Assembly: GCF_007859855.1 (NCBI RefSeq)
Contig: NZ_SJPK01000002.1
Span: forward strand, 553,003 to 617,002
DNA: 64,000 bases
Direction of reading: 5' to 3'
From: Allorhodopirellula solitaria
GTDB lineage: Bacteria; Planctomycetota; Planctomycetia; Pirellulales; Pirellulaceae
Positions 1-9,400 of this stretch are shown here, piece by piece (the stretch's first letter is position 1; every line of letters begins with the position of its first letter). Made by a program: the position numbers and the translations under genes. The notes below the pieces were generated by a model, which had not been told where the DNA came from, ran no database searches, and was given only the letters and a program-made list of their open reading frames with translations.

Positions 1-1
1 C

Positions 2-667
2 GACGCAACCGCCGATCTGGCAGTCACACTTCTGCTCGGGGCGGCCCGGCGGGTTCGGGAAGCCTCCCAGGAAGTCAGCAGTGGCGATTGGCAGACCTGG
101 GAACCAGCCGGACTGCTCGGGCGGGAGTTGAGCGGTCGCACACTCGGTGTGATTGGCATGGGACGGATCGGAACCGCAATGGCGAAGCGGATGGTCGGCG
201 GATGGAACATGAAGCTACTTTACACGGCGCGATCGGATCGACCGAAGGTTGACGAGTCACTCGGCGGTCGCCGGGTCGAGTTGGCGGAACTGCTCCGACA
301 GAGTGATTTCGTTTCCATCCATGTGGCGTTGTGTGACGAGACCCGCCACCTAATCGATGAGGCTGCTTTGGCAGAAATGAAATCGACTGCGGTCCTCGTC
401 AATACGGCTCGCGGTGAGATCATCGATCAGGACGCCTTGGTGCGATCACTGCGTGATGGAGGAATCTTTGCAGCGGGACTCGATGTCACGACACCTGAGC
501 CGTTGCCACCATCGCATCCCTTGGTGAAGTCTCCCAACGCGTTGATTCTGCCGCATATCGGAAGTGCCACGGACACCGCCCGTCATGAGATGGCTGAGAT
601 CGCCGTCGACAACGTTTTGGCTGGTTTGAACGGCCAAGACCTGCGATGCGAGGTGAACCTTGCCTAA
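2..667 (+). CDS. D-2-hydroxyacid dehydrogenase (glyoxylate/hydroxypyruvate reductase type), 5' truncated
   Basis: NAD(P)-dependent reductase of 2-oxoacids such as glyoxylate or hydroxypyruvate; cytosolic. The reading frame is open from the left edge of the window, so the N-terminal substrate-domain half is missing and an internal TTG at 128 is not the real start. Visible parts are the ATADLAVTLLLGAARR helix that precedes the Rossmann fold, the dinucleotide loop GVIGMGRIGTAMA, and the catalytic trio of the family: Arg in NTARGEIID, Glu in TPEPLP and His in LPHIGSA. The substrate cannot be decided from sequence. The stop codon overlaps the start of the following membrane-protein gene by 8 bases, suggesting translational coupling. 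Confidence 0.9.
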   Translation, partial: DATADLAVTLLLGAARRVREASQEVSSGDWQTWEPAGLLGRELSGRTLGVIGMGRIGTAMAKRMVGGWNMKLLYTARSDRPKVDESLGGRRVELAELLRQSDFVSIHVALCDETRHLIDEAALAEMKSTAVLVNTARGEIIDQDALVRSLRDGGIFAAGLDVTTPEPLPPSHPLVKSPNALILPHIGSATDTARHEMAEIAVDNVLAGLNGQDLRCEVNLA

Positions 668-2234
668 ATGGCTCAGCTACTTCCACGACGCGATTCGCCA
701 GCCGCGTGAGGAATTGTCGAAGCGGCAACACCAATTGCGGTATGGTTGGGACCTGATGGTTTATTGTGGCCGCCAGCTCCAGCGTCATCGAGCGGAGGGC
801 ATGGCCGCGGAACTGACCTACCGCACAATCTTTTCGCTGATCCCCGTCGTCGTTTTGGGCTTGGTCATGTTTCGGATCGTCGGTGGACTCGACGATGTGC
901 AAGCACGGGTTGAGAACCAGCTGTACTCGTTCTTCGGCGTTCCTGAAATTCCAACGCAGTATATGCAGGAGCAGGCGGAGGAGGTGAAGGAACAATCTGA
1001 AGAGGCAGAGCAGGAGTCCAAGGAACAGATTGCCAAGGTGCTCTCTGAAGATGACAGCACCGATCCTCCCAAGCCGCTAGTGACGCGGCCCCCGCTCGAG
1101 TCACCAGAACCTGCCGAGGGCGTGGTCCCTGACTACAGCGGGAAAGAAGGGCCCGAAGAGCGGGTCGACGAGGCCTTGGTGGATGCTGTTGCCGAGAAGG
1201 CCGATGATGCGGCCACAGCAATGGAGGCGCGTGCGAGTATCCGGCGGACGCTGCACAACGTGACGTCTCAGATTGCCTCGCTCGATTTCGCATCGATCGG
1301 TGTGATCGGTTTGGTGTTGTTTCTTTACGCCGCTGTCGCGTTGGCCGATTCCACCGAATACCTGTTCAATATCATCTACGAGGCACCCAAGCAGCGTCCG
1401 ATCCACCTGCGACTGGCTATTCATTGGTCGATTATCACGCTCGGCAGCGGCCTGCTGGCTCTGAGCTTGTATCTGTCGGGTGAGTTTGTCGATTGGTTTG
1501 GGACGATGGGAGCGGGCTCGAGTCCCACGTGGTTCCTGCGTCACCTGCTGTCGTTTTTGGCAGGCTGGGTGTTGTTATTCCTGCTGTACTCGATGATGCC
1601 CAATACCCACGTGTCGCTGCGGGCTGCGGCGATCGGTTCGGGCGTTGGCGCTGTGCTTTGGGGGTTTGCTAAATTTGGTTTTCAAATCTATGTCAGCAAG
1701 GCGGTGCCGTACTCGGCTCTTTACGGATCGCTCGGCTTGATTCCGTTGTTCTTGTTTTGGATATACGTGACCTGGCTGATCGTGCTGTTCGGGTTGATTC
1801 TAACCTACACGACCCAGACCATGCGTGGTCGCCGTCTGCGAAGCAGTTTCATTGAGCCCGATGCGGTGCCGTCGGGTGATCCAGACTGGATGTTGCCGAT
1901 CATGACCGAAGTGGCGATGGCGTTTCAACGCGGCGATGTGACCGGTCGACAAGATCTCGCTGAGGAATTGGGATTGAGCAGTCGGGTGGTCCACGACTTG
2001 GAAGATCAATTGATCAGCGGAGGGTGTTTGCGGCGCGTCCCCGGCGAGGACGACGACGTTCACCTCACCCTGGCGCGGCCAGCGGAGCGGATTTTGATCG
2101 CTGACATCTTACGTTTGGCGCATCAATCACGCCCGATGAACTCGCATCCGGCGTGGAAAGCGTTGGTCAATCTGAAATTGGCTGAACGCAACGCTGCGGG
2201 TGAGCAAACACTCGCCGATGTAATTAAGCGTTAG
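660..2234 (+). CDS. YihY/BrkB-family inner-membrane protein with charged insert and winged-helix-like tail
   Basis: A 524-residue polytopic membrane protein of the YihY/BrkB (formerly RNase BN) family, whose biochemical role is not settled. The family signatures are the segment around TYRTIFSLIPVVVLGL (about residues 52-72) and the later helices around LYGSLGLIPLFLFWIYVTWL. Between the first and second helix lies an unusual soluble insert of roughly 110 residues rich in Glu, Lys and Pro (about residues 95-205). After the last helix a cytoplasmic tail (about 405-510) contains GRQDLAEELGLSSRVVHDL followed by a hydrophobic strand pattern, resembling a winged-helix fold of the Rrf2 kind. The start is a TTG inside the preceding gene; no better ATG gives the N-terminal helices. 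Confidence 0.85.
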   Translation: MPKWLSYFHDAIRQPREELSKRQHQLRYGWDLMVYCGRQLQRHRAEGMAAELTYRTIFSLIPVVVLGLVMFRIVGGLDDVQARVENQLYSFFGVPEIPTQYMQEQAEEVKEQSEEAEQESKEQIAKVLSEDDSTDPPKPLVTRPPLESPEPAEGVVPDYSGKEGPEERVDEALVDAVAEKADDAATAMEARASIRRTLHNVTSQIASLDFASIGVIGLVLFLYAAVALADSTEYLFNIIYEAPKQRPIHLRLAIHWSIITLGSGLLALSLYLSGEFVDWFGTMGAGSSPTWFLRHLLSFLAGWVLLFLLYSMMPNTHVSLRAAAIGSGVGAVLWGFAKFGFQIYVSKAVPYSALYGSLGLIPLFLFWIYVTWLIVLFGLILTYTTQTMRGRRLRSSFIEPDAVPSGDPDWMLPIMTEVAMAFQRGDVTGRQDLAEELGLSSRVVHDLEDQLISGGCLRRVPGEDDDVHLTLARPAERILIADILRLAHQSRPMNSHPAWKALVNLKLAERNAAGEQTLADVIKR

Positions 2235-2276
2235 TGAAACCGGGCCCGCAGGCTGATCGGCAACTCGCCGGGCGGC

Positions 2277-2744
2277 TCAGCGAGGTTGTTGCTGCCAAGG
2301 CGGGGGAGATCGCGTCGAGGTTGGGTAGGTCGTGCCGTATCCGCTCGAGGCGGGTTGTTTGTTGTAAGCTGGCGCGTCGTGCGGTTGGTTGTCATACGAC
2401 TGGTTGTCATACGGTTGGCCACCGTAATTCTGATTTCCGTAGGCAGGCTGGTTGCCGTAGGAGGCAGGCCTCGCGTATCCGTCGTTGGCTGCGGGCGCCG
2501 ACGGTTGGGGCGGTGGCCAGCTTTGTTCTGCTGGCGGGTAGCCGTCGGCCGATGTGGCGGTCTGCCGACCCTGATTGTGATTATCGAGTATCTCGCGGCC
2601 GCGATCGATCGCCTGTTTGGTATCGTTGCGAATTTCTTTCTTATTGATATCGATTCGCGTGCTATCACCGTCACGCTCGATCGTGAACCAATTGGCCATG
2701 AAAGCGGCCCCGATGGCCAATCCAAGAAATAGTAGTGTCCGCAT
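2277..2744 (-). CDS. Small secreted/anchored protein with Tyr-Asn-Gln-Pro repeats
   Basis: About 155 residues. I start it at the ATG at 2744, preceded by AAGGA at a good distance; an upstream in-frame ATG at 2807 would add 21 residues before the hydrophobic N-terminus. The N-terminus MRTLLFLGLAIGAAFMANWF is a signal peptide or membrane anchor. Residues 30-60 are charged (ERDGD..RIDINKKEIRNDTKQ), and the rest is low-complexity Pro/Gln/Tyr/Asn with recurring YGNQP, YDNQP and YGGQP units. No enzyme fold is visible. It is probably an envelope-associated protein of unknown role. It stands convergent to the YihY gene, with only 42 bases between the two stops. Confidence 0.6.
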   Translation of the reverse strand: MRTLLFLGLAIGAAFMANWFTIERDGDSTRIDINKKEIRNDTKQAIDRGREILDNHNQGRQTATSADGYPPAEQSWPPPQPSAPAANDGYARPASYGNQPAYGNQNYGGQPYDNQSYDNQPHDAPAYNKQPASSGYGTTYPTSTRSPPPWQQQPR

Positions 2745-2887
2745 CGCTCGTCCTTGAGTGCAACGACTATTTGATCTCATTGCAACGACCATTCGATCGG
2801 AGTGCAATGACGATTTACTTCAACGACGCGCCTCTTCGGGCGGGCCGCGTCAACGCGATCATAGGAAAATCGCTCGATAAAGAAAGG

Positions 2888-4441
2888 TCAATTTGCGTCC
2901 TTTTTCGGATCCGAGACTTTTCCTGATTGTCCCGTTTTCTCCCAAGGGAGCCGGGCCTCTGCTTCGATTTCCGCATCGATTTCGAGCATCCGCTGATGCA
3001 GCTTTTCAACGATGTCGGGGTGTTTTTTGGCAAGATTGTTCTGCTCGCCGAGGTCATTGGCCAAGTCGAATAGGGAAAATTTCGGAGCTGGGGCGGTCGA
3101 ATTGGAGGAATTCGACGTCTGTTTCTTCGCCGGTTGCTTGGCCAGGAGCTTCCAGTCGCCCTGCCGAATTCCTTCGATTTTGCCATGCGAGGTGTAGTGC
3201 ACAAATTCACGCCGCGGTGACTGCGTTGCCTCACCGGTGACCAACCCGGAGAGGTCCATGCCATCAATTTTCTGGTCCGGTGAAAGCATCGAGTTTGTCA
3301 GTGAGGCGATGGTTGGCAGGATGTCGATCGTTCCCATCAATTCATCGCACTGCGTGTTGGCGGGAATGCGCCCTGGACCCCACATCACACAGGGGACACG
3401 CTGGCCGCCTTCAAACGTCGTGCCCTTGCCGGCACGCAGAGGCCCAGCCGAGCCTCCATGATTCTTAAATTGCAACCACGGTCCGTTGTCCGATGTGTAG
3501 ATGACGATGGTGTTCTCGGCGAGATCGAGTTCTTTAATCGTATCCATCACCCGCCCCACTTCGCTGTCGATATGCTCGATCACGCAGGTGTAGGCATTTT
3601 TGGGGTCGGGATCATAGGCATCTTCGGGGACGTACAACGGAATGTGGGGCATCGAGTGTGCCAAGTAGACAAAGAAAGGTTCGTCCTGGTGGTCCGTGAT
3701 AAACTCGACGGCGTGGTCGGTATAGCGCCGCGTGATCGTGCGCTGGTCTGCCGGTAGCTCAACAATCGTCTCGTTCTCGATCAGTGGTGCCTTCCAGTGC
3801 GTGAGCGTTGTTGCCGGATCGAGCCACAACTCGTCTGAGGACATCCGCGGTTTGCGTTTGTTGTCAGGATGGTTCATGTCGTTGGAGTAGGGGATGCCAA
3901 AGTATTCATCGAAACCATTTTGGCGTGGCAGCGTTTCCGGATGATGACCGAGATGCCACTTTCCATAGCAGGCTGTTGCATAGCCCAATCCCTTGAGGTG
4001 ATCGGCGACGGTGACCTCATCGGGGTTCAGGCCGATTTTAGATTGGGGGAACAGGACATGGCGATGCAGGCCGACCCGTTTCGGGTAGCAGCCCGTCATC
4101 AGAGCAGCTCGCGAAGGGGTACAGACGGGTGAGGCGACCATGAAGCTGGTGAAGCGTCGCCCCTCAGTCGCCATTTGATCGATGCGGGGCGTTTCGATCT
4201 TGGTCGAGCCAAAGCATCCCAAATCTCCGTAGCCCTGGTCATCGGTGAAGATAATCACGAAATTCGGACGCTCCTTGACCTCGGCATGCAGTGAATTCGA
4301 GGTACTGATCTGGTAGCTCAGTAGCATCAAGACGGCCACCGCAAAGGTGGCGTGTTTCGCTTGCCAGCGACCGAGGACCGCCGCAGGGCACCCACTGGAT
4401 TGCGTCGGATGGGTTGGTGGCGATGGAATGAATCGATTCAT
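2888..4441 (-). CDS. Formylglycine-dependent sulfatase (arylsulfatase family S1)
   Basis: Hydrolyses sulfate esters, most likely on a sulfated polysaccharide or its breakdown products; exported to periplasm or outside. 517 residues. A hydrophobic stretch at about residues 32-46 can act as signal anchor. The N-terminal metal site appears as RPNFVIIFTDDQGYGDLGCFG (Asp67-Asp68), and the sulfatase signature VCTPSRAALMTG places the formylglycine precursor at Cys107. Later features include GKWHLGHHPET (Lys/His of the active site) and YTSDNGPW for the second metal pair. The C-terminus (TSHGKIEGIRQGDWKLL) is typical of S1 sulfatases. Substrate is unknown; the neighbouring sulfatase-GH43 fusion suggests sulfated-glycan use. 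Maturation needs a formylglycine-generating enzyme, not seen here. Confidence 0.93.
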   Translation of the reverse strand: MNRFIPSPPTHPTQSSGCPAAVLGRWQAKHATFAVAVLMLLSYQISTSNSLHAEVKERPNFVIIFTDDQGYGDLGCFGSTKIETPRIDQMATEGRRFTSFMVASPVCTPSRAALMTGCYPKRVGLHRHVLFPQSKIGLNPDEVTVADHLKGLGYATACYGKWHLGHHPETLPRQNGFDEYFGIPYSNDMNHPDNKRKPRMSSDELWLDPATTLTHWKAPLIENETIVELPADQRTITRRYTDHAVEFITDHQDEPFFVYLAHSMPHIPLYVPEDAYDPDPKNAYTCVIEHIDSEVGRVMDTIKELDLAENTIVIYTSDNGPWLQFKNHGGSAGPLRAGKGTTFEGGQRVPCVMWGPGRIPANTQCDELMGTIDILPTIASLTNSMLSPDQKIDGMDLSGLVTGEATQSPRREFVHYTSHGKIEGIRQGDWKLLAKQPAKKQTSNSSNSTAPAPKFSLFDLANDLGEQNNLAKKHPDIVEKLHQRMLEIDAEIEAEARLPWEKTGQSGKVSDPKKDAN

Positions 4442-4574
4442 GCTGGGCTCTCCTGGGACGGCATCATGACACGGGGGCGTGCGCCAGAAAGAACAGGGCA
4501 GCCACTCCGTCTGTAGAGTAACGCATCACGACACCCGCGTGTGCGGTCAGTCCCAAGAGTCCAGCGTGTTCTCG

Positions 4575-5756
4575 CTACACCAGCATCGAATGAAAAGAAA
4601 GCCAGCGGACGGTCAGTAGCGTCATTGTGAGACAACACCACCACGTCGCTTTTCGTGTCAGCGGCAAACGTCGCAACCAAAAGAACAAACTGATCGACAC
4701 ACCGGTGACAATCAGTTTGAATGCGATCAATTGCGACGTGTCATCGATCAACTTGCTACCCAGCGGATTGAGTTCTCGCATCGACCCGGCGCTGTGCGCC
4801 ATCACGGTCCAGACCAGATCGATCATCGACATCGACGCCATGATGACGAGCAACCACACCACATTCTTAGAAAGTTCGCTCGTCTCTTGCCGGTCGATCG
4901 CAACAGAAAAGATCGTATGCGCGCTAGCCATCAAGTGGCCTAAGCCAACAACGACCAAGATGAGTGCCACCATCGTTAGCGGGTAGCTTATCGATTCGTT
5001 CCATTGGACGGACGCAACCTGCGCATCAATTTGATTAACAGCTTGCGTGTATTCATCGATATGCTGTGACGCACGTTCAACAAAGACAGCTGTCGGCTGA
5101 AATTGCTCAACCAATAGACGCCACGTTTCGCGATCCTCCATACCGTAAACTGTGTAGGGGATTTCCGCCACCGATGTTGGGCGCTCCGACAGTGCCACCA
5201 GTTGCTTGAGCAGTGTGTGGCTATCGTCCATTGACCCCAGCCTCATTGGTTTGGCACCCGAGCGAAGGATCATCAGCACACCTTGATGGAGCAGATCGAA
5301 TTGTTGATGGAACTGTCGCAGTGCGAACGCGTTCGCGGCGCTCCCGGCTCTCTCATTGTCGGCCTGCCTGTTTGCCGGAGTAGTACTGCCTGGCGAGTTC
5401 CTGTTGCCCCTATTGCCTGAAGACCATCCGCCTTCGGCCGGCCTCGGCCCTCCGCCGCGCCGTCCGAAACTGGCTCCAGAGCGGTTCCAGTTGCCGCGAT
5501 CGTGGCCGGAGGACAGGTCGAAGGCATCGGCGGTGAACGCGCGCCCGTTGATGCTGATTTCGTCCTCGTTCAGCTCAATCTTGTAAGGCGGCGCAAGGTA
5601 CTGTCCATCGACGAACAAGAATCCTTCTTCGGAGAGGATGGGGGCTGTATCAAATCGATTTCCAGAGAAAGGAATGCGCTGCGCGAATCCCGTCTGGGCG
5701 ATCAAGGTGATCGCAAAGGTTCCCAGCATCGTGCGAATCAATCGAGACGATTTCAT
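4575..5756 (-). CDS. Exported/membrane protein with C-terminal DUF5658-like helices
   Basis: 393 residues, not assigned to a pathway. A signal peptide (MKSSRLIRTMLGTFAITLIAQTG...) is followed by a predicted non-cytoplasmic region with a Gly/Arg/Asn/Ser-rich stretch at about residues 85-140, then an alpha-helical part. Four hydrophobic segments occupy the C-terminal third (about 255-390). The last part has a DLVWT helix followed by SMRELNPLGSKLI and further helices, the pattern of DUF5658-type membrane domains. It lies 133 bases upstream of the sulfatase on the same strand, so co-transcription is possible. The start is the only ATG giving the signal peptide. Confidence 0.7.
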   Translation of the reverse strand: MKSSRLIRTMLGTFAITLIAQTGFAQRIPFSGNRFDTAPILSEEGFLFVDGQYLAPPYKIELNEDEISINGRAFTADAFDLSSGHDRGNWNRSGASFGRRGGGPRPAEGGWSSGNRGNRNSPGSTTPANRQADNERAGSAANAFALRQFHQQFDLLHQGVLMILRSGAKPMRLGSMDDSHTLLKQLVALSERPTSVAEIPYTVYGMEDRETWRLLVEQFQPTAVFVERASQHIDEYTQAVNQIDAQVASVQWNESISYPLTMVALILVVVGLGHLMASAHTIFSVAIDRQETSELSKNVVWLLVIMASMSMIDLVWTVMAHSAGSMRELNPLGSKLIDDTSQLIAFKLIVTGVSISLFFWLRRLPLTRKATWWCCLTMTLLTVRWLSFHSMLV

Positions 5757-6424
5757 GGCATCCGGTGAATTGAAAGAAGAGAAGGATGGAGTCTGTCTTC
5801 GTCAGGCGTGGTTCCCAGCCAGGGCGGCCGCCTGCGTCGTCCGGCGAACCGCCGCAGTAACTGGTGAAATGTGCTTAGGTACCGTGTTTCGCGTTTTAAC
5901 CCCGAGGAGCGTCCCAGGTGTCGGGCGAATTATGCTAGCCTGTTGGACGGGCGAGGCCAAAGGGGTTAGATTCATCCGTCAGTCCCGTCTAGGGAGGGTG
6001 ACGCCTCGCAGTGGGGATCGCCCGTGAGCAATGGAAACGCAACGGTTTCCGTCGCAATTCAACGCTGGCGTCCGTATGAATACCTAGGAAAAGGCATCGC
6101 TGCTGCGTGAACCGCCGAACTCCTGCGCGACCAACTCCTGCCTCGTTCAGTGGGAATAGGGCTCGCCAGTTTCGGGCTGCAACGCGGCGAGTTAGCAGTG
6201 AAATTGTCCGCGGACGATACCAACCTCGCCATGGGTTCCGATGATCGGTTGTTCCGGAATTGACGACCAATCGCCCGAATGACACAGTCGGGATCTGACG
6301 GTCAGTGAGGAAGGAATTGCTGCCAGCAGATTCAACACGACTAAGCGAAAACGGCCCACATCTTTACTTCCACGCCGAGGCAGACGGAACGCCTGTCTTA
6401 CTTTCTAAACTTTTGTATCACAAC
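5757..6424. other. Intergenic region between divergent genes
   Basis: About 670 bases between the leftward membrane-protein gene and the rightward sulfatase-GH43 gene. It must hold both promoters. Short open frames exist (for example 5989-6285 on the minus strand), but they lack ribosome-binding sites and recognisable protein sequence. No repeat or strong hairpin was seen. Confidence 0.5.
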
Positions 6425-9400
6425 ATGAATCATCGTTTTCTTCGTCCGCTTGTTTGGCTGGCTGCACTGCTCGCGATCACGCCCTTGTTGCTCCAGTCCG
6501 CCCATGCAACTGCGGCTACCGGGCAACCGAATATCATCGTGGTTTTGGCTGACGATCTGGGCTACTCGGATTTGGGGTGCTACGGTGGTGAGATCGACAC
6601 GCCCCACATTGATTCCCTGGCTGCGGGTGGGGCGAAGTTCACTCAGGTTTATAACTCAGCCCGATGTTGCCCCAGCCGCGCGTCGCTGATGACAGGTCTC
6701 TATCCCACGCAGGCCGGTATCGGTGATTTCACCACGAACCGACCTGACAAGAACCGAGGGGCCGGGTATCTCGGCCGTCTGCGAGAGGATTGCGTCACGA
6801 TGGCTGAGGTTCTCAAGCCCGCAGGCTATGGATGCTATTACGTCGGCAAGTGGCACCTGCATCCCGAGACCGGTCCGATTCAACGTGGGTTTGATGAGTT
6901 CTATGGTTACACAGAGGGTCATTCACACGATCAATACGACGCCGACTATTACATTCGTTTGCCCGCTGGGAAGACAAAGGAGATCGATCCGTCGGCTGAT
7001 CAGTACTACGCCACGGATGTTTTCAACGAGTACGCGTTGGAGTTCATTCGCCAGGGGCAGGAATCTGATAGACCTTGGTTCCTATTCCTCGGGCACTCCT
7101 CGCCGCATTTCCCGGTCCAGTCGCCCCCTGAGCGAGCGGACAAGTACGATGCGATTTACCAGCGTGGCTGGGATGTTCTCCGCGAAGAACGGTATGAACG
7201 CATGCAGAAATTGGGGATTGTCGACGGGGAGAGCTGGACGTTGCCGCCGCGATCGATCGTACCGGTCGATCGCGACGACATCGCGAATGGTTTCCCCGGT
7301 GAGCAGAACCCGGCTTGGGACTCCCTCGACGCCGATCGCCAAGCCGACTTGGCTCGCCGCATGGCGGTCTTCGCCGCGATGGTCGAGGGCGTCGATACGG
7401 GTGTCGGCCGAATGGTCGATCACCTGAAGCAAACCGGTGAACTCGACAATACGCTGATCCTGTTTCTGAGTGACAACGGCGCATGCTATGAGTGGGGGCC
7501 ATTCGGTTTTGACGGCGTTTCCCGGCGTGGAGAAACGATTTTGCGAACCGGCGAGGAACTGCGTGAAATCGGCGGCCGCGGGACTCACCAATCCTACGGC
7601 AGTGGCTGGGCAAACCTGGGCAACACGCCGCTGCGAATGTACAAACACTTCACCCACGAAGGCGGCATCAGTACTCCGTTCATCGCCCACTGGCCCGCCG
7701 GTATTGGCAAGCGAAACGATTGGGTTCGTCAACCGGCACACATGATGGATGTGCTACCGACGCTGATGGACGCCGCAGGTGCGGAGTATCCGGCACGGTA
7801 CAACGGGAATGAAATCCAGCCCCGTGAGGGGACCAGCTTGCTGCCGGCGATGCGGGGCGAGAAATTGCCTCAGCGGACCATCGGATTTGACCATCAGGCC
7901 GCCCATGCACTTCGCGATGGCGATTGGAAGATCGTGTACAGCAAACGCATGCCTGAGGAGCTCACATGGGAACTCTACAATCTCGCCGAAGATCGCTGTG
8001 AAACAACCGACCTGGCCGAGCGTGAACCCGAGCGATTGGAAGCCATGATCGACGCCTGGGAAGAGTGGGCGACCCGGGTGGGCGTGACGTGGGCGGATTA
8101 CGACCAGTCCAAACAGGCGGCATCGACGCAAGCGATCGAGTTCCCCCAGATTGCCCAATGTGTCTTGGAGCTGCACGCCGAGGTGCGGAGTGCCGCACCC
8201 GCTGGCGTCGTGATGGCCCAAGGTGGTAACCAGCACGGATACGCGATTCATTTCGTCGACGGACACCCCGCCTTCGACGTTCGTATCGATGGCCAGGTTC
8301 AGCGACTGATGTCCGAAATCCAAGTCAAGGGACGCGTGAAGCTGGATGCGACTTTGACAGCCTATGCAATGACTCTCGCGGTCAATGGTGGCGAGCCGAT
8401 CACGGCGCCGTCACCTGGTTTGATCCCTGCCCAACCCATCGACGGGCTCAGTGTCGGTTGGGACGATCAATCCGCAGCAGGCGATTACCAGTCGCCCAAC
8501 GCGTTCCGGGGCAAGGTGTTAGCGCATTCTGTCAAGGCAAAAACCGAGGACGCGTCCAACCCACCCGTCGCCAATGATGGCGATCGTTTCAATCCAGCAT
8601 TCGTGCAAGAGCCCAGCGATCGCACGCCAGGGCCCGTGATGGACGGCGATACGATTCGTCGCGGGCTCAAAAGCCACGACCGCGCCTTGTACATCAAGTC
8701 GGGATGGATCCGAGATCCCTACATCACGCTCGGCCCGGACGACTATTACTACCTGACCGGGACACAGCCCAATGAGAACGACCCTCGTGAAGCCAAGGAT
8801 CCGTACAACATTGGACTGGGCAACGAAAGCATCGTTGGCAATCAGGTTCGCGTGTATCGCAGCAAAGACTTGATTGACTGGGAGTCGCTCGGCGCCGTCT
8901 TTACGACCGATGACCTGCATCCGTCCAACCAGCGGACGAAGAAAGCTAAGCGAATTTGGGCTCCGGAGGTCCATTGGATGGGAGATCGCTGGGCGTTGGT
9001 TCACTGCCCGGCCTATCTCTCGAGTCTCGCGACGAGCGAGGAGAGTGAACTCGCCGGGCCGTGGGCCCATCCGATGAAATCCAACATGGGGCGACGCCAC
9101 GACCCGTCCCTGTTCACCGACGACGACGAAACGGTTTATCTGCTGTGGCAGAACACGCTGGTCGCTCCACTGAGCCGAGGGCTCAATGAATATACTGCGG
9201 AACCGGTGCGAATTGACCCGGCGGGAACCCGCCCCTCGCCCGCTGGCAAGCCTATCAGTCGCATCGGGCATGAGGGTGCGACGATGATTAAAATCGGCGA
9301 CAAGTACGTGCACTTTGGTACAGCGTGGTCGACCGACCAAGGACGCCAGGGATCGTACAATCTGTACTACAGCGTGGCCGACGACATCACCGGTCCCTAT

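Noticed and set aside
865-1544. Long minus-strand frames across the YihY gene
   Set aside because: Shadows of the charged insert codons; no family resemblance.
2234-2732. Plus-strand frames opposite the small Tyr/Gln/Pro-rich gene
   Set aside because: Arg/Val-rich shadow translation of the low-complexity minus-strand gene, which has a signal peptide and a ribosome-binding site.
4438-4680. 80-codon minus-strand frame between sulfatase and membrane-protein gene
   Set aside because: Overlaps the end of the better-supported 393-residue gene and looks like out-of-frame sequence.
5989-6285. 98-codon minus-strand frame in the 5.8-6.4 kb gap
   Set aside because: No ribosome-binding site, Arg-rich composition and no recognisable domain.
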